NCBI GenBank assembly: GCA_900319795.1
Contig: ONPU01000002.1
Location: forward strand, 1 to 64,000
Source of the DNA: an uncultured Eubacteriales bacterium
Lineage (GTDB): Bacteria; Bacillota; Clostridia; Lachnospirales; Lachnospiraceae
Length of the DNA stretch: 64,000 bases
Reading direction: 5' to 3'
This document shows, in pieces, positions 23,788 through 34,535 of the stretch. The notes below the pieces were generated by a model. It saw only the letters and a list, made by a program, of their open reading frames with translations. It ran no database searches and was not told the DNA's origin. Position 1 is the first letter of the stretch. Every line of letters begins with the position of its first letter. A program made the position numbers and the translations under genes.

Positions 23788-25493
23788 TCCAGATCACACA
23801 GTTACATCTGTCCGCAGGCACTGATCCCAAGTGCCTGGAAACGAAAATCAGAAAGAATCTCCGCCTCAAAACCGGAGATTCTTTTGTATGGGAAATACTA
23901 AGGCACTCTGTCGACGCGCGTAAAAAAGGCCAGCTGCTCGATGTCTACACAGCCGGCGTCCGTCTGCAAAATGAAAAGCGGGAACGCGCTCTTGTCCAAA
24001 AGCTTAAGAATCCCAATATCACCTACGGAGAACCCTCTGTCTGGAGGCCGGACTTCACCGGACTGCCCTCCCCCCGCCCGGAACAGAAGCGTCCGGTCAT
24101 CGTCGGCTTCGGTCCGGCAGGAATCTTTGCCGCCTATGTGCTGGCGGAGGCCGGCCAAAGACCGATCGTACTGGAACGCGGCTCCCGGATGGATCAGAGA
24201 ATCTCATGCGTCATGCATTTCCGGGAAACCGGCGTGCTCAATCCCCGCTCCAATATCCAGTTCGGAGAAGGGGGCGCGGGTACATTTTCCGACGGAAAAC
24301 TGAGCTGCGGATCCGGGGACAGCGGAGGATATCAGCGCTATGTCCTTGAAACATTTGTCCGGGCCGGCGCGCCCCATGATATTCTCACCGAACAGCTCCC
24401 CCATATCGGCACGGACCTCTTAAGAGGCGTCATCGTCCGTCTGAGAAAGCACATTGAAGAGGCCGGCGGGGAAATCCGCTTTGATACATGTATGACCGGT
24501 CTCGAAATCACAGATGGCAAAGTAAGTGCGGTCCGGACTCTTTCGGGAACCGAATCCGCCGATGATCCTCAAAAGGAAGAACGGATCGAAACCGATACCG
24601 TCATTCTCGCGGTCGGCCACAGCGCGAGGGATACGTTCCGCATGCTGTACTCGAACAATGTGCCCATGCAGGCCAAAAATTTCGCCGTCGGATTCCGCGT
24701 ATCTCATCCGCAGGCGATGATCAACGAAGCCCGCTATGGCATTTCCGACCCTGAGCGCATGAAAGAGCTCCGTCTGCCTCCGGCAAGCTACAAACTGACT
24801 TATCACACGAAGGAAGGCCGCTCTGTATACAGTTTCTGCATGTGTCCGGGAGGATATGTGGTAAATGCGTCCTCCGAGCCCGGAAAGCTGGCTGTCAACG
24901 GAATGAGCGACTACGCCCGGGATTCGGCCAGAGCCAATTCCGCCATTGTCATAGGCGTAGGGCCGGACGATTTTGCGGACGGCTCTGTATTTGGCGGAAT
25001 GCATTTCCAGGAAATGCTTGAAACACGGGCCTTTGAGCTGGCTGAAGGAAAAGTGCCTGTCGAATCGTATGGAGTATTCAAATCTCAATACGAACACGCG
25101 TCAGAACACAATCTGTCATACAATAATAATTCCGATCCTTCTTGCAGCACTCTTTCCCAACAGGAACTGGACGGTTTATGCCTTACGGATTCTGCTGCTT
25201 TTGCTCCTCTCCACACTCTTCTGCCCGGAGAGTTGACCGAGGCTTTTCTGGAAGGAATGGAACAGTTTGAAACGAGGATCCGGGGCTTTACATCTGAAGA
25301 GTGTTATGTAATCGGACTCGAAAGCCGTACTTCTTCACCGGTCAGGATCCTCAGGGACGAAACAAGGGAATCCGCCATCGCCGGTCTCTATCCCACGGGA
25401 GAAGGTGCCGGATACGCCGGCGGCATTATGTCCGCGGCCACGGACGGCATCCGGACCGCCGAGCAGATCCTGAAGAATCTGAAAGGCCGCTGA
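23784..25493 (+). CDS. COG2509-type FAD-dependent dehydrogenase
   Basis: A 569-residue flavoprotein with an N-terminal domain of about 100 residues, then the FAD-binding Rossmann motif VGFGPAGIFAAYVLAEAG and ERGSRMDQR. The C-terminal FAD contact is GLYPTGEGAGYAGGIMSAA. This architecture matches the uncharacterised COG2509 family, widespread in Firmicutes. Electron donor and acceptor are unknown. Translation appears coupled to the GH3 gene through the ATGA overlap, though a functional link is not evident. Confidence 0.85.
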   Translation: MIQITQLHLSAGTDPKCLETKIRKNLRLKTGDSFVWEILRHSVDARKKGQLLDVYTAGVRLQNEKRERALVQKLKNPNITYGEPSVWRPDFTGLPSPRPEQKRPVIVGFGPAGIFAAYVLAEAGQRPIVLERGSRMDQRISCVMHFRETGVLNPRSNIQFGEGGAGTFSDGKLSCGSGDSGGYQRYVLETFVRAGAPHDILTEQLPHIGTDLLRGVIVRLRKHIEEAGGEIRFDTCMTGLEITDGKVSAVRTLSGTESADDPQKEERIETDTVILAVGHSARDTFRMLYSNNVPMQAKNFAVGFRVSHPQAMINEARYGISDPERMKELRLPPASYKLTYHTKEGRSVYSFCMCPGGYVVNASSEPGKLAVNGMSDYARDSARANSAIVIGVGPDDFADGSVFGGMHFQEMLETRAFELAEGKVPVESYGVFKSQYEHASEHNLSYNNNSDPSCSTLSQQELDGLCLTDSAAFAPLHTLLPGELTEAFLEGMEQFETRIRGFTSEECYVIGLESRTSSPVRILRDETRESAIAGLYPTGEGAGYAGGIMSAATDGIRTAEQILKNLKGR

Positions 25494-25505
25494 ACGCGGC
25501 CTTTT
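25482..25505 (+). terminator. Terminator overlapping the COG2509 stop codon
   Basis: AAAGGCCGC (25482-25490) pairs with GCGGCCTTT (25496-25504); the TGA stop sits in the 5-base loop and TTTT follows. Confidence 0.75.
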
Positions 25506-25639
25506 GCAATACAGCTAATTGCATAAATCAGATCCCCAATCCTCTCTTTTTGCACTGCAAAAACATTACATTTTTCCAAAACTCGCCATTTAGTTCAGTG
25601 CATTTTGCGCATAAATCTAAAATTTTCATTAAAGTGTTG

Positions 25640-25668
25640 TTGCAATTTGCACTATACTATGCTATATT
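25640..25668 (+). promoter_or_regulatory. Promoter of glpK-glpF
   Basis: TTGCAA (25640-25645), 17 bases, then TATATT (25663-25668) preceded by TGC, an extended -10. The transcript would carry a leader of about 220 bases containing the terminator-like hairpin at 25736-25785. Confidence 0.65.
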
Positions 25669-25735
25669 GTTTACTAATTTAAGACATTGTTTTGTTTCAT
25701 GGAGACGAAGAGAACGTAACATAAACTTCTTTATA

Positions 25736-27395
<1,660 letters not shown>

Positions 27396-27476
27396 TAATG
27401 AATGCATGGATCCATAAAGGATCTGCAGTGATAAAGTAACCAATGTTTTCAGATTTTTCTAAAGGGGGTAACTATT

Positions 27477-28184
27477 ATGCAGGCTTATATAGCAGAATTA
27501 ATTGGTACAGCGATGCTGGTTCTTCTCGGCGATGGCGTATGCTGCAATGTTTCTTTGAATAAATCCGGTATGAAGGGTGCCGGTCCTGTCCACATCCTGA
27601 TCGGCTGGGGCATGGCGGTTATGGTTCCGGCGTTCTCATTCGGCTCCATGTCAGGCGCTCATTTCAATCCTGCCGTCACAATCGGTGCTGCACTCCGCGG
27701 CGGACTTCCATGGCAGTCCGTTCCCGGCTACATCATCGCTCAGATGATCGGCGGTTTCTTAGGCGCAGCGATCCTGATCGTTCTCTATGGCGACCACATC
27801 AAAGCGACTGATGACGATGCCACGATCCGCGGCTGCTTCTGCACAGGACCGTCCATCCGCAACATGGGTCTCAACTTCATGTCCGAATTCGTAGCTTCCT
27901 TCATCCTTGTTTACACACTGGCTTCCATTCCGGCCGAAGCAGGCGGTTCCGGTGTCAGCTGGGTTCTCGTATACGGCGTCATCGTAGCCTGCGGCGCTTC
28001 CTTCGGCGGCCTGACAGGATACGCTATGAACGCGGCCAGAGACTCCGCTCCGCGTCTCGCTTATCAGCTTCTTGCTCCGAACAAAGGCAAGAAGGATCCG
28101 GACTGGGGATATGGCTGGATTCCGGCTTGCGCTCCGATCTGCGCAGCAGTCGTAGCCTCTCTGGTTTACAATGTACTTCACTGA
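27477..28184 (+). CDS. glpF: Glycerol uptake facilitator (aquaglyceroporin)
   Basis: A 235-residue MIP-family channel with six hydrophobic helices. The first pore loop has canonical GAHFNPAVTIG; the second reads GYAMNAARDSAPR, with Ala in place of the Pro of the usual NPA motif, while the selectivity-filter Arg is retained. It passively admits glycerol for GlpK. AAAGGGGG lies 9 bases before the ATG. Confidence 0.93.
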   Translation: MQAYIAELIGTAMLVLLGDGVCCNVSLNKSGMKGAGPVHILIGWGMAVMVPAFSFGSMSGAHFNPAVTIGAALRGGLPWQSVPGYIIAQMIGGFLGAAILIVLYGDHIKATDDDATIRGCFCTGPSIRNMGLNFMSEFVASFILVYTLASIPAEAGGSGVSWVLVYGVIVACGASFGGLTGYAMNAARDSAPRLAYQLLAPNKGKKDPDWGYGWIPACAPICAAVVASLVYNVLH

Positions 28185-28231
28185 TATATAATAGAAGTTG
28201 AACTGAACATTGATCAGACAGCGTAATTAAA

Positions 28232-28268
28232 GAAGAGGCGGCGGATCATGGTCCTCCGCCTCTCCTCT
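28232..28268 (+). terminator. Terminator after glpF
   Basis: GAGGCGGCGGA (28235-28245) pairs, with one mismatch, with TCCTCCGCCTC (28252-28262). Only a weak T-rich tail follows, so some read-through to the next genes is possible. Confidence 0.65.
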
Positions 28269-28333
28269 TAAGTAAAACTGTTCTCAATTTCAGACAAAAC
28301 GGTTGATTTTACTAAAGAAAGGAGAAGATACAC

Positions 28334-29788
28334 GTGATCTATGATGTAATCATCATCGGAGCCGGTGTAACCGGAGCGGCGGTCGCGCGTGAACTGTCCC
28401 GCTACGATGCGGAAGTATGTGTTCTCGAAAAAGGTGAGGACGTATGCTCCGGAACATCCAAGGCAAACAGCGCGATTGTCCATGCCGGATATGACTGTCA
28501 GCCCGGCTCTTTGATGGCGAAAATGAACGTACGCGGAAACGAAATGATGGGCGACCTTGCCCGTGATCTGGATATCCCGTTCGAAAGAAACGGATCTTTC
28601 GTTGTCTGCACCATCGAATCGGAGTTCGGAGGAATCGAGGATCTCTATCAAAGAGGCCTGAAGAACGGCGTTCCCGGAATGAAGATTCTGAACCGGGAGG
28701 AAGCTCTCGCCATGGAGCCGAATCTGTCTGACAATACGGTAGGCGCTCTCTACGCGACAACCGCCGGCATTATCTGTCCGTTCCGTCTCAACATCGCCAT
28801 GGCTGAACACGCCAATGTCAACGGTGTGGATTTCCGCTTCAATACCGCAGCGGAAAAGCTTACCCGTGACGAAGACGGAATCTGGCACATCCGCACCAAC
28901 AACGGCGAATACAAGACCCGCGCTATCGTCAACGCGGCCGGTGTATATTCCGACGTATTCCACAATATGGTGGCCGACAGGAAAATCCACATCACGCCCA
29001 GACGCGGCGACTACATGCTTCTGGACAAAACCGTGGGCGGCCATGTAAAAAGAACGATCTTCCCGCAGCCGACAAAATACGGCAAGGGAATCCTGATCGC
29101 TCCTACCATTCACGGCAATCTCTTTATCGGACCGACAGCGATCGATCTTGACGACAAAGAGGCAACGGCTACTACCCAGGAAGGCCTTACACAGCTGATC
29201 GAGCGCGGTGAAACCTGCGTGAAAAACGTTCCGTACCGCTCTGTCATTACAAGCTTCGCCGGCCTCCGCGCACACGAAGACGGCCATGAGTTCGTCCTCG
29301 GGGAAGTGACGGAAGCACCCGGCTTCTTCGACTGCGCCGCAATCGAATCCCCGGGTCTTACCAGCTCTCCCGCTATCGGCGAATACACAGCCGGCATCAT
29401 TTCCGACAAATACGGCTTCAAGAAGAAGGAAAACTGGATCCCGACAATCAAAAACGTCCTCAATCCGGCGAATCTTTCCATTGAAGAGCGCAATGAACTC
29501 ATTAAAAAGGAACCTGCTTACGGACGGATTATCTGCCGCTGCGAATCCATTTCCGAAGGAGAAATTCTCGACGCGATCAGAAGGCCTCTCGGAGCGCGTT
29601 CCCTCGACGGCATCAAGAGACGTACACGCGCAGGTATGGGCCGTTGCCAGGCCGGTTTCTGCTCACCGAGAGTCATGGAAATTCTGCATGAAGAACTCGG
29701 ACTTCCCTATGAGGAAATCACCAAGAGAGGCGGCACAAGCAACATTGTCCTGGAACGTACAAAGGGCACGAACGGAGGCGAAGCATGA
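28334..29788 (+). CDS. Glycerol-3-phosphate dehydrogenase-like FAD oxidoreductase (GlpA type)
   Basis: A 484-residue FAD protein starting at GTG (AAAGGAG 10 bases upstream), with IIIGAGVTGAAVARELSRYD at the N-terminus, a DAO-type fold, and a C-terminal BFD-like [2Fe-2S] domain (RIICRCESISEGEILDAIRR, then RCQAGFCSP). With the two following genes it forms the three-subunit set found in Firmicutes glycerol clusters that would oxidise glycerol-3-phosphate to dihydroxyacetone phosphate. The electron acceptor is not clear. Confidence 0.88.
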   Translation: MIYDVIIIGAGVTGAAVARELSRYDAEVCVLEKGEDVCSGTSKANSAIVHAGYDCQPGSLMAKMNVRGNEMMGDLARDLDIPFERNGSFVVCTIESEFGGIEDLYQRGLKNGVPGMKILNREEALAMEPNLSDNTVGALYATTAGIICPFRLNIAMAEHANVNGVDFRFNTAAEKLTRDEDGIWHIRTNNGEYKTRAIVNAAGVYSDVFHNMVADRKIHITPRRGDYMLLDKTVGGHVKRTIFPQPTKYGKGILIAPTIHGNLFIGPTAIDLDDKEATATTQEGLTQLIERGETCVKNVPYRSVITSFAGLRAHEDGHEFVLGEVTEAPGFFDCAAIESPGLTSSPAIGEYTAGIISDKYGFKKKENWIPTIKNVLNPANLSIEERNELIKKEPAYGRIICRCESISEGEILDAIRRPLGARSLDGIKRRTRAGMGRCQAGFCSPRVMEILHEELGLPYEEITKRGGTSNIVLERTKGTNGGEA

Positions 29789-31053
29789 TTTCTTATGATA
29801 TTGTGATCATCGGCGGCGGACCGGCGGGCCTTGCGGCTGCAGTCTCCGCCAGAGAAGCCGGTGTAGATAAGATCCTGATTCTGGAGCGCGACAAGGAACT
29901 CGGCGGCATCCTGAATCAGTGCATCCATAACGGTTTCGGTCTGCATACTTTCAAAGAAGAGCTGACCGGTCCCGAATACGCATGGCGTTTCATTGAAAAA
30001 GTACTGGAAGCGAAAATCGAATACAGGCTGGACACCATGGTCATGGATATTTCCGAAGACCGCGTCGTCACAGCCATGAGCAAAAACGACGGCATGTACC
30101 AGATCAAAGCCGGCGCTGTCATTCTGGCTATGGGTTGCCGCGAGCGTCCGAGAGGCGCCCTGAACATTCCGGGCTATCGTCCCGCAGGGATCTTCTCCGC
30201 CGGTACAGCCCAGCGGCTTGTCAATATCGAAGGCTATATGCCCGGCCGTGAAGTTGTCATTCTCGGGTCCGGCGATATCGGCCTCATCATGGCCCGCCGT
30301 ATGACGCTCGAAGGAGCCAAGGTCAAAGTCGTAGCGGAACTCCTCCCCTACTCCGGCGGCCTTAAGAGAAACATCGTTCAGTGTCTCGACGACTTCGGCA
30401 TTCCGCTGAAGCTCTCGCACACGGTTGTGGATATCGAAGGCAGGGAACATGTCAGTGCGGTTACGATTGCGGCTGTAGATGAAAACAGGAAGCCGATTCC
30501 GGGCACGGAAGAGCGTTATACCTGCGATACTCTGCTCCTCAGCTGCGGTCTGATTCCGGAAAATGAGCTCTCGAAAAAAGCCGGCGTCGAAATGAGCCGG
30601 ATTACGAGCGGCCCGGTCGTAAATGAAAGCCTCGAGACCAATGTCCCCGGCATATTCGCCTGCGGAAATGTGCTCCACGTGCACGATCTCGTAGACTACG
30701 TTTCGGAAGAGGCTCAAAGAGCCGGCGCCAATGCCGCGAAATTCGTTCTCGCGGGCGGCACGGAAGCCCCGAAAGGCCATGTCGTCGAATTGAAGGCCGA
30801 AAGCGGTGCGCGTTACACGGTTCCGTCCACCATCGATATCGACCGCATGGACGACCTGCTTACTGTTCGCTTCCGTGTCGGCGACGTCTATAAGGATTCC
30901 TACGTCAGCGTTTATTTCGACGACGAGCGCGTGATGCATAACAAGAAGAGAATTCTCGCACCCGGAGAAATGGAACAGATCATTCTGCAGAAGAAGAAAC
31001 TCGCGGAAATTAAAGATCTGAAAACCATCACCATTAAGATAGAGGCGGAGTAA
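29785..31053 (+). CDS. FAD/NAD(P)-binding oxidoreductase subunit of the GlpA-type complex
   Basis: A 422-residue two-dinucleotide-binding-domain flavoprotein: VIIGGGPAGLAAAVSAREAG at the N-terminus, a second Rossmann VVILGSGDIGLIMARRM near residue 160, and a C-terminal GIFACGNVLHVHDLVDYV FAD contact. Its start overlaps the GlpA-like gene by 4 bases, so the two are co-translated. It probably passes electrons between the dehydrogenase subunit and NAD(P) or a ferredoxin; this is inferred from fold and context. Confidence 0.87.
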   Translation: MISYDIVIIGGGPAGLAAAVSAREAGVDKILILERDKELGGILNQCIHNGFGLHTFKEELTGPEYAWRFIEKVLEAKIEYRLDTMVMDISEDRVVTAMSKNDGMYQIKAGAVILAMGCRERPRGALNIPGYRPAGIFSAGTAQRLVNIEGYMPGREVVILGSGDIGLIMARRMTLEGAKVKVVAELLPYSGGLKRNIVQCLDDFGIPLKLSHTVVDIEGREHVSAVTIAAVDENRKPIPGTEERYTCDTLLLSCGLIPENELSKKAGVEMSRITSGPVVNESLETNVPGIFACGNVLHVHDLVDYVSEEAQRAGANAAKFVLAGGTEAPKGHVVELKAESGARYTVPSTIDIDRMDDLLTVRFRVGDVYKDSYVSVYFDDERVMHNKKRILAPGEMEQIILQKKKLAEIKDLKTITIKIEAE

Positions 31054-31055
31054 TT

Positions 31056-31424
31056 ATGGAAAGAAAAGAACTGACCTGTATTGGCTGTCCCATGGGATGC
31101 CAGATTACGGTAGAACTTGAACATGGTGAGATTCTTTCCGTAAAAGGCAACACCTGCGCGATCGGCGATAAATACGCGCGCAACGAAGTGCTTCACCCGG
31201 AGAGAACCGTCACCTCTACAGTCGTAGTCGACGGCGGCGACAAACCGAGAGTATCTGTCAAGACGGCGGGCAATATCCCGAAAGACAGAATCTTCGACTG
31301 CATGAAGGAAATTGACGCGGTACGCGTTCAGGCTCCTGTCAGGATCGGCGATGTCATGATTGAAAATGTCGTCGACAGCGGCGTCAATGTAGTCGCAACA
31401 CGTAATATCAGCGCTGTCGGCTGA
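31056..31424 (+). CDS. DUF1667 protein, small Cys-containing partner
   Basis: A 122-residue protein with an N-terminal CIGCPMGCQ motif, a further Cys in GNTCAIGDKYARNEV, and another near the middle (FDCMKE). This fits DUF1667, a family that regularly accompanies the two flavoproteins upstream. The Cys set suggests an Fe-S cluster. Two bases separate it from the previous gene and AGGCGGAG overlaps that gene's end. A strong terminator follows. Confidence 0.88.
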   Translation: MERKELTCIGCPMGCQITVELEHGEILSVKGNTCAIGDKYARNEVLHPERTVTSTVVVDGGDKPRVSVKTAGNIPKDRIFDCMKEIDAVRVQAPVRIGDVMIENVVDSGVNVVATRNISAVG

Positions 31425-31455
31425 TCCTTTCGGATCCGGACAGCACCAATTCAAA

Positions 31456-31486
31456 AAACGCGCGGGATCATCTCCCGCGCGTTTTT
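31456..31486 (+). terminator. Strong rho-independent terminator
   Basis: AACGCGCGGGA pairs with TCCCGCGCGTT, followed by TTTT, ending the glycerol-3-phosphate dehydrogenase operon. Confidence 0.9.
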
Positions 31487-31528
31487 CAATGTCTTAAAGC
31501 TTATTCATTTTTAATACTCAGTATTTCA

Positions 31529-32053
31529 TCAGTCGGCGTTCTTAAAAACTTCCCTGTTCTTGTAGAAATACTCGATACCGGAATAGATTGTCGTTGCCAG
31601 AATGATGATGATGCAAACTGTGTTGAGCCAGCCGGGAATCGGAACCATCATCAGGCAGAGGCATACCATCGTACAAGCCGTTTTGACCTTGCCGGACCAT
31701 GCCGCCGCAATGACCTTCCCCTGTTCCACTGCCACCATTCTCATACCGGAAACAGCGAATTCACGAAGCAGAACAATAGCCAGCACCCATCCGGGCATCT
31801 TTCCCTCTTCCACATACCAGCACATCGCGGACATAACGAGCACTTTATCGGCAAGCGGATCCATGAATTTTCCGAAATTCGTGATCTGGTTATAATGCCG
31901 GGCAATATACCCGTCCAGCGTGTCTGTCAGGCTCGCAATGATAAAAACCGCAAGCGCGACATAGCGTGATCCCGGGAAACCGGCATAGAGCACACCTAAG
32001 AATACGGGAATAAGAGCGATACGCACCAGTGTAAGCTTGTTGGCAGTTGTCAT
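31529..32053 (-). CDS. pgsA: CDP-diacylglycerol-glycerol-3-phosphate 3-phosphatidyltransferase
   Basis: A 174-residue membrane enzyme that makes phosphatidylglycerol phosphate from CDP-diacylglycerol and glycerol-3-phosphate. The CDP-alcohol phosphotransferase signature D-x2-D-G-x2-A-R-x8-G-x3-D-x3-D is complete (TDTLDGYIARHYN and GKFMDPLADK). The start at 32051-32053 follows AAGGAGA by 8 bases; an earlier in-frame ATG at 32119 falls inside a terminator hairpin. It adjoins the glycerol genes, whose product it consumes, though it is also a housekeeping gene. Confidence 0.93.
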   Translation of the reverse strand: MTTANKLTLVRIALIPVFLGVLYAGFPGSRYVALAVFIIASLTDTLDGYIARHYNQITNFGKFMDPLADKVLVMSAMCWYVEEGKMPGWVLAIVLLREFAVSGMRMVAVEQGKVIAAAWSGKVKTACTMVCLCLMMVPIPGWLNTVCIIIILATTIYSGIEYFYKNREVFKNAD

Positions 32054-32082
32054 ATCTGATTCTCCTTTTTCATGATGATCAA

Positions 32083-32119
32083 TAAAAATGCCGCACAGGC
32101 ATTTCATCCTATGCGGCAT
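32083..32119 (-). terminator. Terminator after dhaK, upstream of pgsA
   Basis: Read leftward, ATGCCGCA (32119-32112) pairs with TGCGGCAT (32095-32088) and is followed by TTTTTATT. Confidence 0.75.
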
Positions 32120-32220
32120 TGCCTACAATTTTCAAATCTACTCCGGTTGAGCCTTAATGTCAAGCGGATTGAATAATATGTAATACTTTAGTAAACAATT
32201 GAATCCGTATTTCCGAAGGA

Positions 32221-33216
32221 TCAGACCTGGACAAATGCCGGTGTATCAGCAGGAGCATCCAGCAGCGGCTTCAGTTCATCATCCAGCTTGAGGAGCGTGA
32301 TCGAGAAGCCTTCCATGTCAAGGGAGGTCATAAAGTTGCCGACCAGAGTCTTATAGATCTTAATGCCCTTTCCTGCCAGAACTTCAGCGATGTGCTTGTT
32401 CGCCACAAACAGTTCCATCAGCGGAGTTCCGCCCATTCCGTTTACCATCACAGCAACTTCATCACCTTCTCCATAGATGCCTTCATCGAGGATCTTTGCA
32501 AGAAGCTTGTCGGCGATTTCATTGACAGAGCTGATCTTCTCACGGTTCACACCCGGTTCGCCGTGGATGCCGATGCCGATTTCAATCTCATCTTCCGCAA
32601 GGTCAAAGCTCGGTTTTCCGGCTGCCGGGACCGTGCAGGCATCTACTGCCATTCCCATGGAGCGAACATTGGCGATGACTTTTTCAGCAACAGCCTTAAC
32701 CGTTGCCAGGTCTCCGCCCGCTTCCGCGCAGGCACCTGCCAGCTTATGGACAAAGATAGTCCCGGCAATACCGCGGCGTCCGGTCGTCCATGTACTGTTC
32801 TCCACGGCCACATCGTCGGCTACGACAACCTTTTCCACTTCAACGCCTTCATCGGCCGCCATATCGGCTGCCATCTCGAAGTTCATGACATCACCGGTAT
32901 AGTTCTTGATTACAAGAAGAACACCCTTGCCGCCGTTTGCGGCCATAATCGCTTCATAGACCTGATCAGGTGTAGGAGATGTGAAGACAGCTCCCGCTAC
33001 CGCGCCGTCAAGCATACCTTTTCCGACAAAGCCGCCGTGTGCCGGCTCATGTCCGCTTCCGCCGCCGGAAACCAACGCCACTTTTCCCTCTGAGCCGCCT
33101 GCGCGTACGAGAACATCAAGTCCGTCGAGGCGCTTTACATACTGCGGATAAGCAGCAGTCATACCGTCGAGCATCTCGTCGACAATATTGTCGATCTCAT
33201 TGATCAGTTTCTTCAT
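32221..33216 (-). CDS. dhaK: Dihydroxyacetone kinase, substrate-binding subunit DhaK
   Basis: A 331-residue DhaK protein with SGGGSGHEPAHGGFVGKGML at residues about 50-70. The GHEPAHGG His covalently binds dihydroxyacetone. Other family segments include VLLVIKNYTGDVMNFEMA and GIHGEPGV. With DhaL and the phosphotransfer subunit DhaM it makes dihydroxyacetone phosphate at the expense of phosphoenolpyruvate. It is the last gene of the dhaL-dhaM-dhaK operon, with AAGGAGG before the ATG. Confidence 0.96.
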   Translation of the reverse strand: MKKLINEIDNIVDEMLDGMTAAYPQYVKRLDGLDVLVRAGGSEGKVALVSGGGSGHEPAHGGFVGKGMLDGAVAGAVFTSPTPDQVYEAIMAANGGKGVLLVIKNYTGDVMNFEMAADMAADEGVEVEKVVVADDVAVENSTWTTGRRGIAGTIFVHKLAGACAEAGGDLATVKAVAEKVIANVRSMGMAVDACTVPAAGKPSFDLAEDEIEIGIGIHGEPGVNREKISSVNEIADKLLAKILDEGIYGEGDEVAVMVNGMGGTPLMELFVANKHIAEVLAGKGIKIYKTLVGNFMTSLDMEGFSITLLKLDDELKPLLDAPADTPAFVQV

Positions 33217-33296
33217 ATCTGGTTCCTCCTTGTTATAATATTACCCGGCGCATCTGGCGCCAAATTCCGCCGTAAAGCGGAATAATAGTTCACGAT

Positions 33297-33683
33297 TTAC
33301 TGTTTTCTCATCTCACGGGCTTCTTCCGCGGCCTGAATCACTTCTTCCATGGAAGAGCCTGCGCAGGCTTCTACGGCCGCCGCTACGGCGCCCTCTACAA
33401 TCGGCGCGTCGGCAATCCGGACATTGACTTCCCCATCCAGGAACTCAACTGCCGTTTCAGCGCTCATGACACCGCTTCCGAGATCCGCAAGAATGACGAC
33501 TCCGTCTCCCTCGTCCGCGTCCCTGACCGCTTCCATAATTCGGACCGCGTCCGTTCCGATTTCACCGTCTTCCAGTCCGCCGGCAGCGCGAAGACCTTTG
33601 TAATCTCCGGCCATCTGCTGCGCCAGGTCCACTACCCCTTCAGCGATCTTCCAGCTGTGCGATACTATAACCAGACCTACCAT
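33297..33683 (-). CDS. dhaM: PTS-dependent dihydroxyacetone kinase phosphotransferase DhaM
   Basis: A 128-residue EIIA-Man-fold protein with the active-site region LVIVSHSWKIAEGVVDL (His near residue 9), and ILADLGSGVMSAE. It takes phosphate from HPr and rephosphorylates ADP bound to DhaL. Unlike the long E. coli DhaM it has no HPr or EI-like domains. It sits between dhaL (39 bases upstream) and dhaK (80 bases downstream, with a small ATTCCGC/GCGGAAT hairpin between). Confidence 0.92.
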   Translation of the reverse strand: MVGLVIVSHSWKIAEGVVDLAQQMAGDYKGLRAAGGLEDGEIGTDAVRIMEAVRDADEGDGVVILADLGSGVMSAETAVEFLDGEVNVRIADAPIVEGAVAAAVEACAGSSMEEVIQAAEEAREMRKQ

Positions 33684-33722
33684 AATTCACTCCTTATACG
33701 ATGCTGACGGTTGTTCAGATCC

Positions 33723-34349
33723 TTATGAGTTGCTCTTCAGATAATCGCGAATCGCTTCAAGAGTCAGGGTTGCGGATGTCGCACCCGGATCCTGATGACC
33801 GATGCTGCGGTCTCCCAGATAGCTCGCGCGTCCTTTTGTGGCGCGGATGGTCTTCGTAAACTCGATTCCTTCATGCGCCTTCTCACAGGCGGCATCCAGC
33901 GCATCCACAATTCCGGCGCCTTCAGCGACCTTTGCCGCATATGTCTCCTGCGCGGGAATCAGAGCGTCCAGCATAGTCTTTTCGCCTCGGACAGCCTTTC
34001 CTCTCTTCTGGATGCCGGCAATAGCTGCAAGAAGCATCTCGTTGAATTCGTCCGCGGTAATGGTCTCTTTTCCGGCAGCGACCTTCCCGGCTTCCATATA
34101 TGCTGTTCCGTAAAGAGGTCCGGATGCTCCGCCTACCGTCGAAAGAAGCGTCATACCTGTTTTTTTCAAAAATGCTCCGATATCCGTCAGATCCGCGGGA
34201 ACCTTTTCTTCAACAGCGTGAAAGCCCCTCGCCATATTGACGCCATGATCCGCGTCACCGATCTCCCGATCCAGGTCAGTCAGGAAATCTTTGTTCTCAA
34301 TAATGACATCTCCGATTTTTTTCATACAATCATAGACTTTCCCAGCCAT
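33723..34349 (-). CDS. dhaL: Dihydroxyacetone kinase, ADP-binding subunit DhaL
   Basis: A 208-residue DhaL subunit. Its nucleotide site shows LTDLDREIGDADHGVNMARG (Asp ligands for the two magnesium ions), LLSTVGGASGPLYG, and GEKTMLDALIPA. The C-terminal RASYLGDRSIGHQDPGATS is also conserved. It transfers phosphate from tightly bound ATP to the dihydroxyacetone carried by DhaK. It is the first gene of the operon; the upstream spacer of about 190 bases holds the terminator of the hydrogenase-side operon. Confidence 0.95.
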   Translation of the reverse strand: MAGKVYDCMKKIGDVIIENKDFLTDLDREIGDADHGVNMARGFHAVEEKVPADLTDIGAFLKKTGMTLLSTVGGASGPLYGTAYMEAGKVAAGKETITADEFNEMLLAAIAGIQKRGKAVRGEKTMLDALIPAQETYAAKVAEGAGIVDALDAACEKAHEGIEFTKTIRATKGRASYLGDRSIGHQDPGATSATLTLEAIRDYLKSNS

Positions 34350-34469
34350 TTTCTTCCCTCCTGCATAAGACGCCGTTCAAACGGTCATTTTCACCGTATA
34401 TTCTAGCACGTCTTTGTATAAAAAACCAGATTCTGCAATGTTTTTTACGATTTTTTTGATAAAACTGCA

Positions 34470-34501
34470 CAATAAAACGGCATGTGAACACACATGCCGT
34501 T
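34470..34501 (-). terminator. Terminator after hypA
   Basis: AACGGCATGTG (34476-34486) pairs with CACATGCCGTT (34491-34501); read leftward a TTATTG tail follows. It separates the hydrogenase-linked operon from dhaLMK. Confidence 0.75.
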
Positions 34502-34535
34502 CGACTGTCTGAGCCGCTGCCAGGATCCTTCCTTT

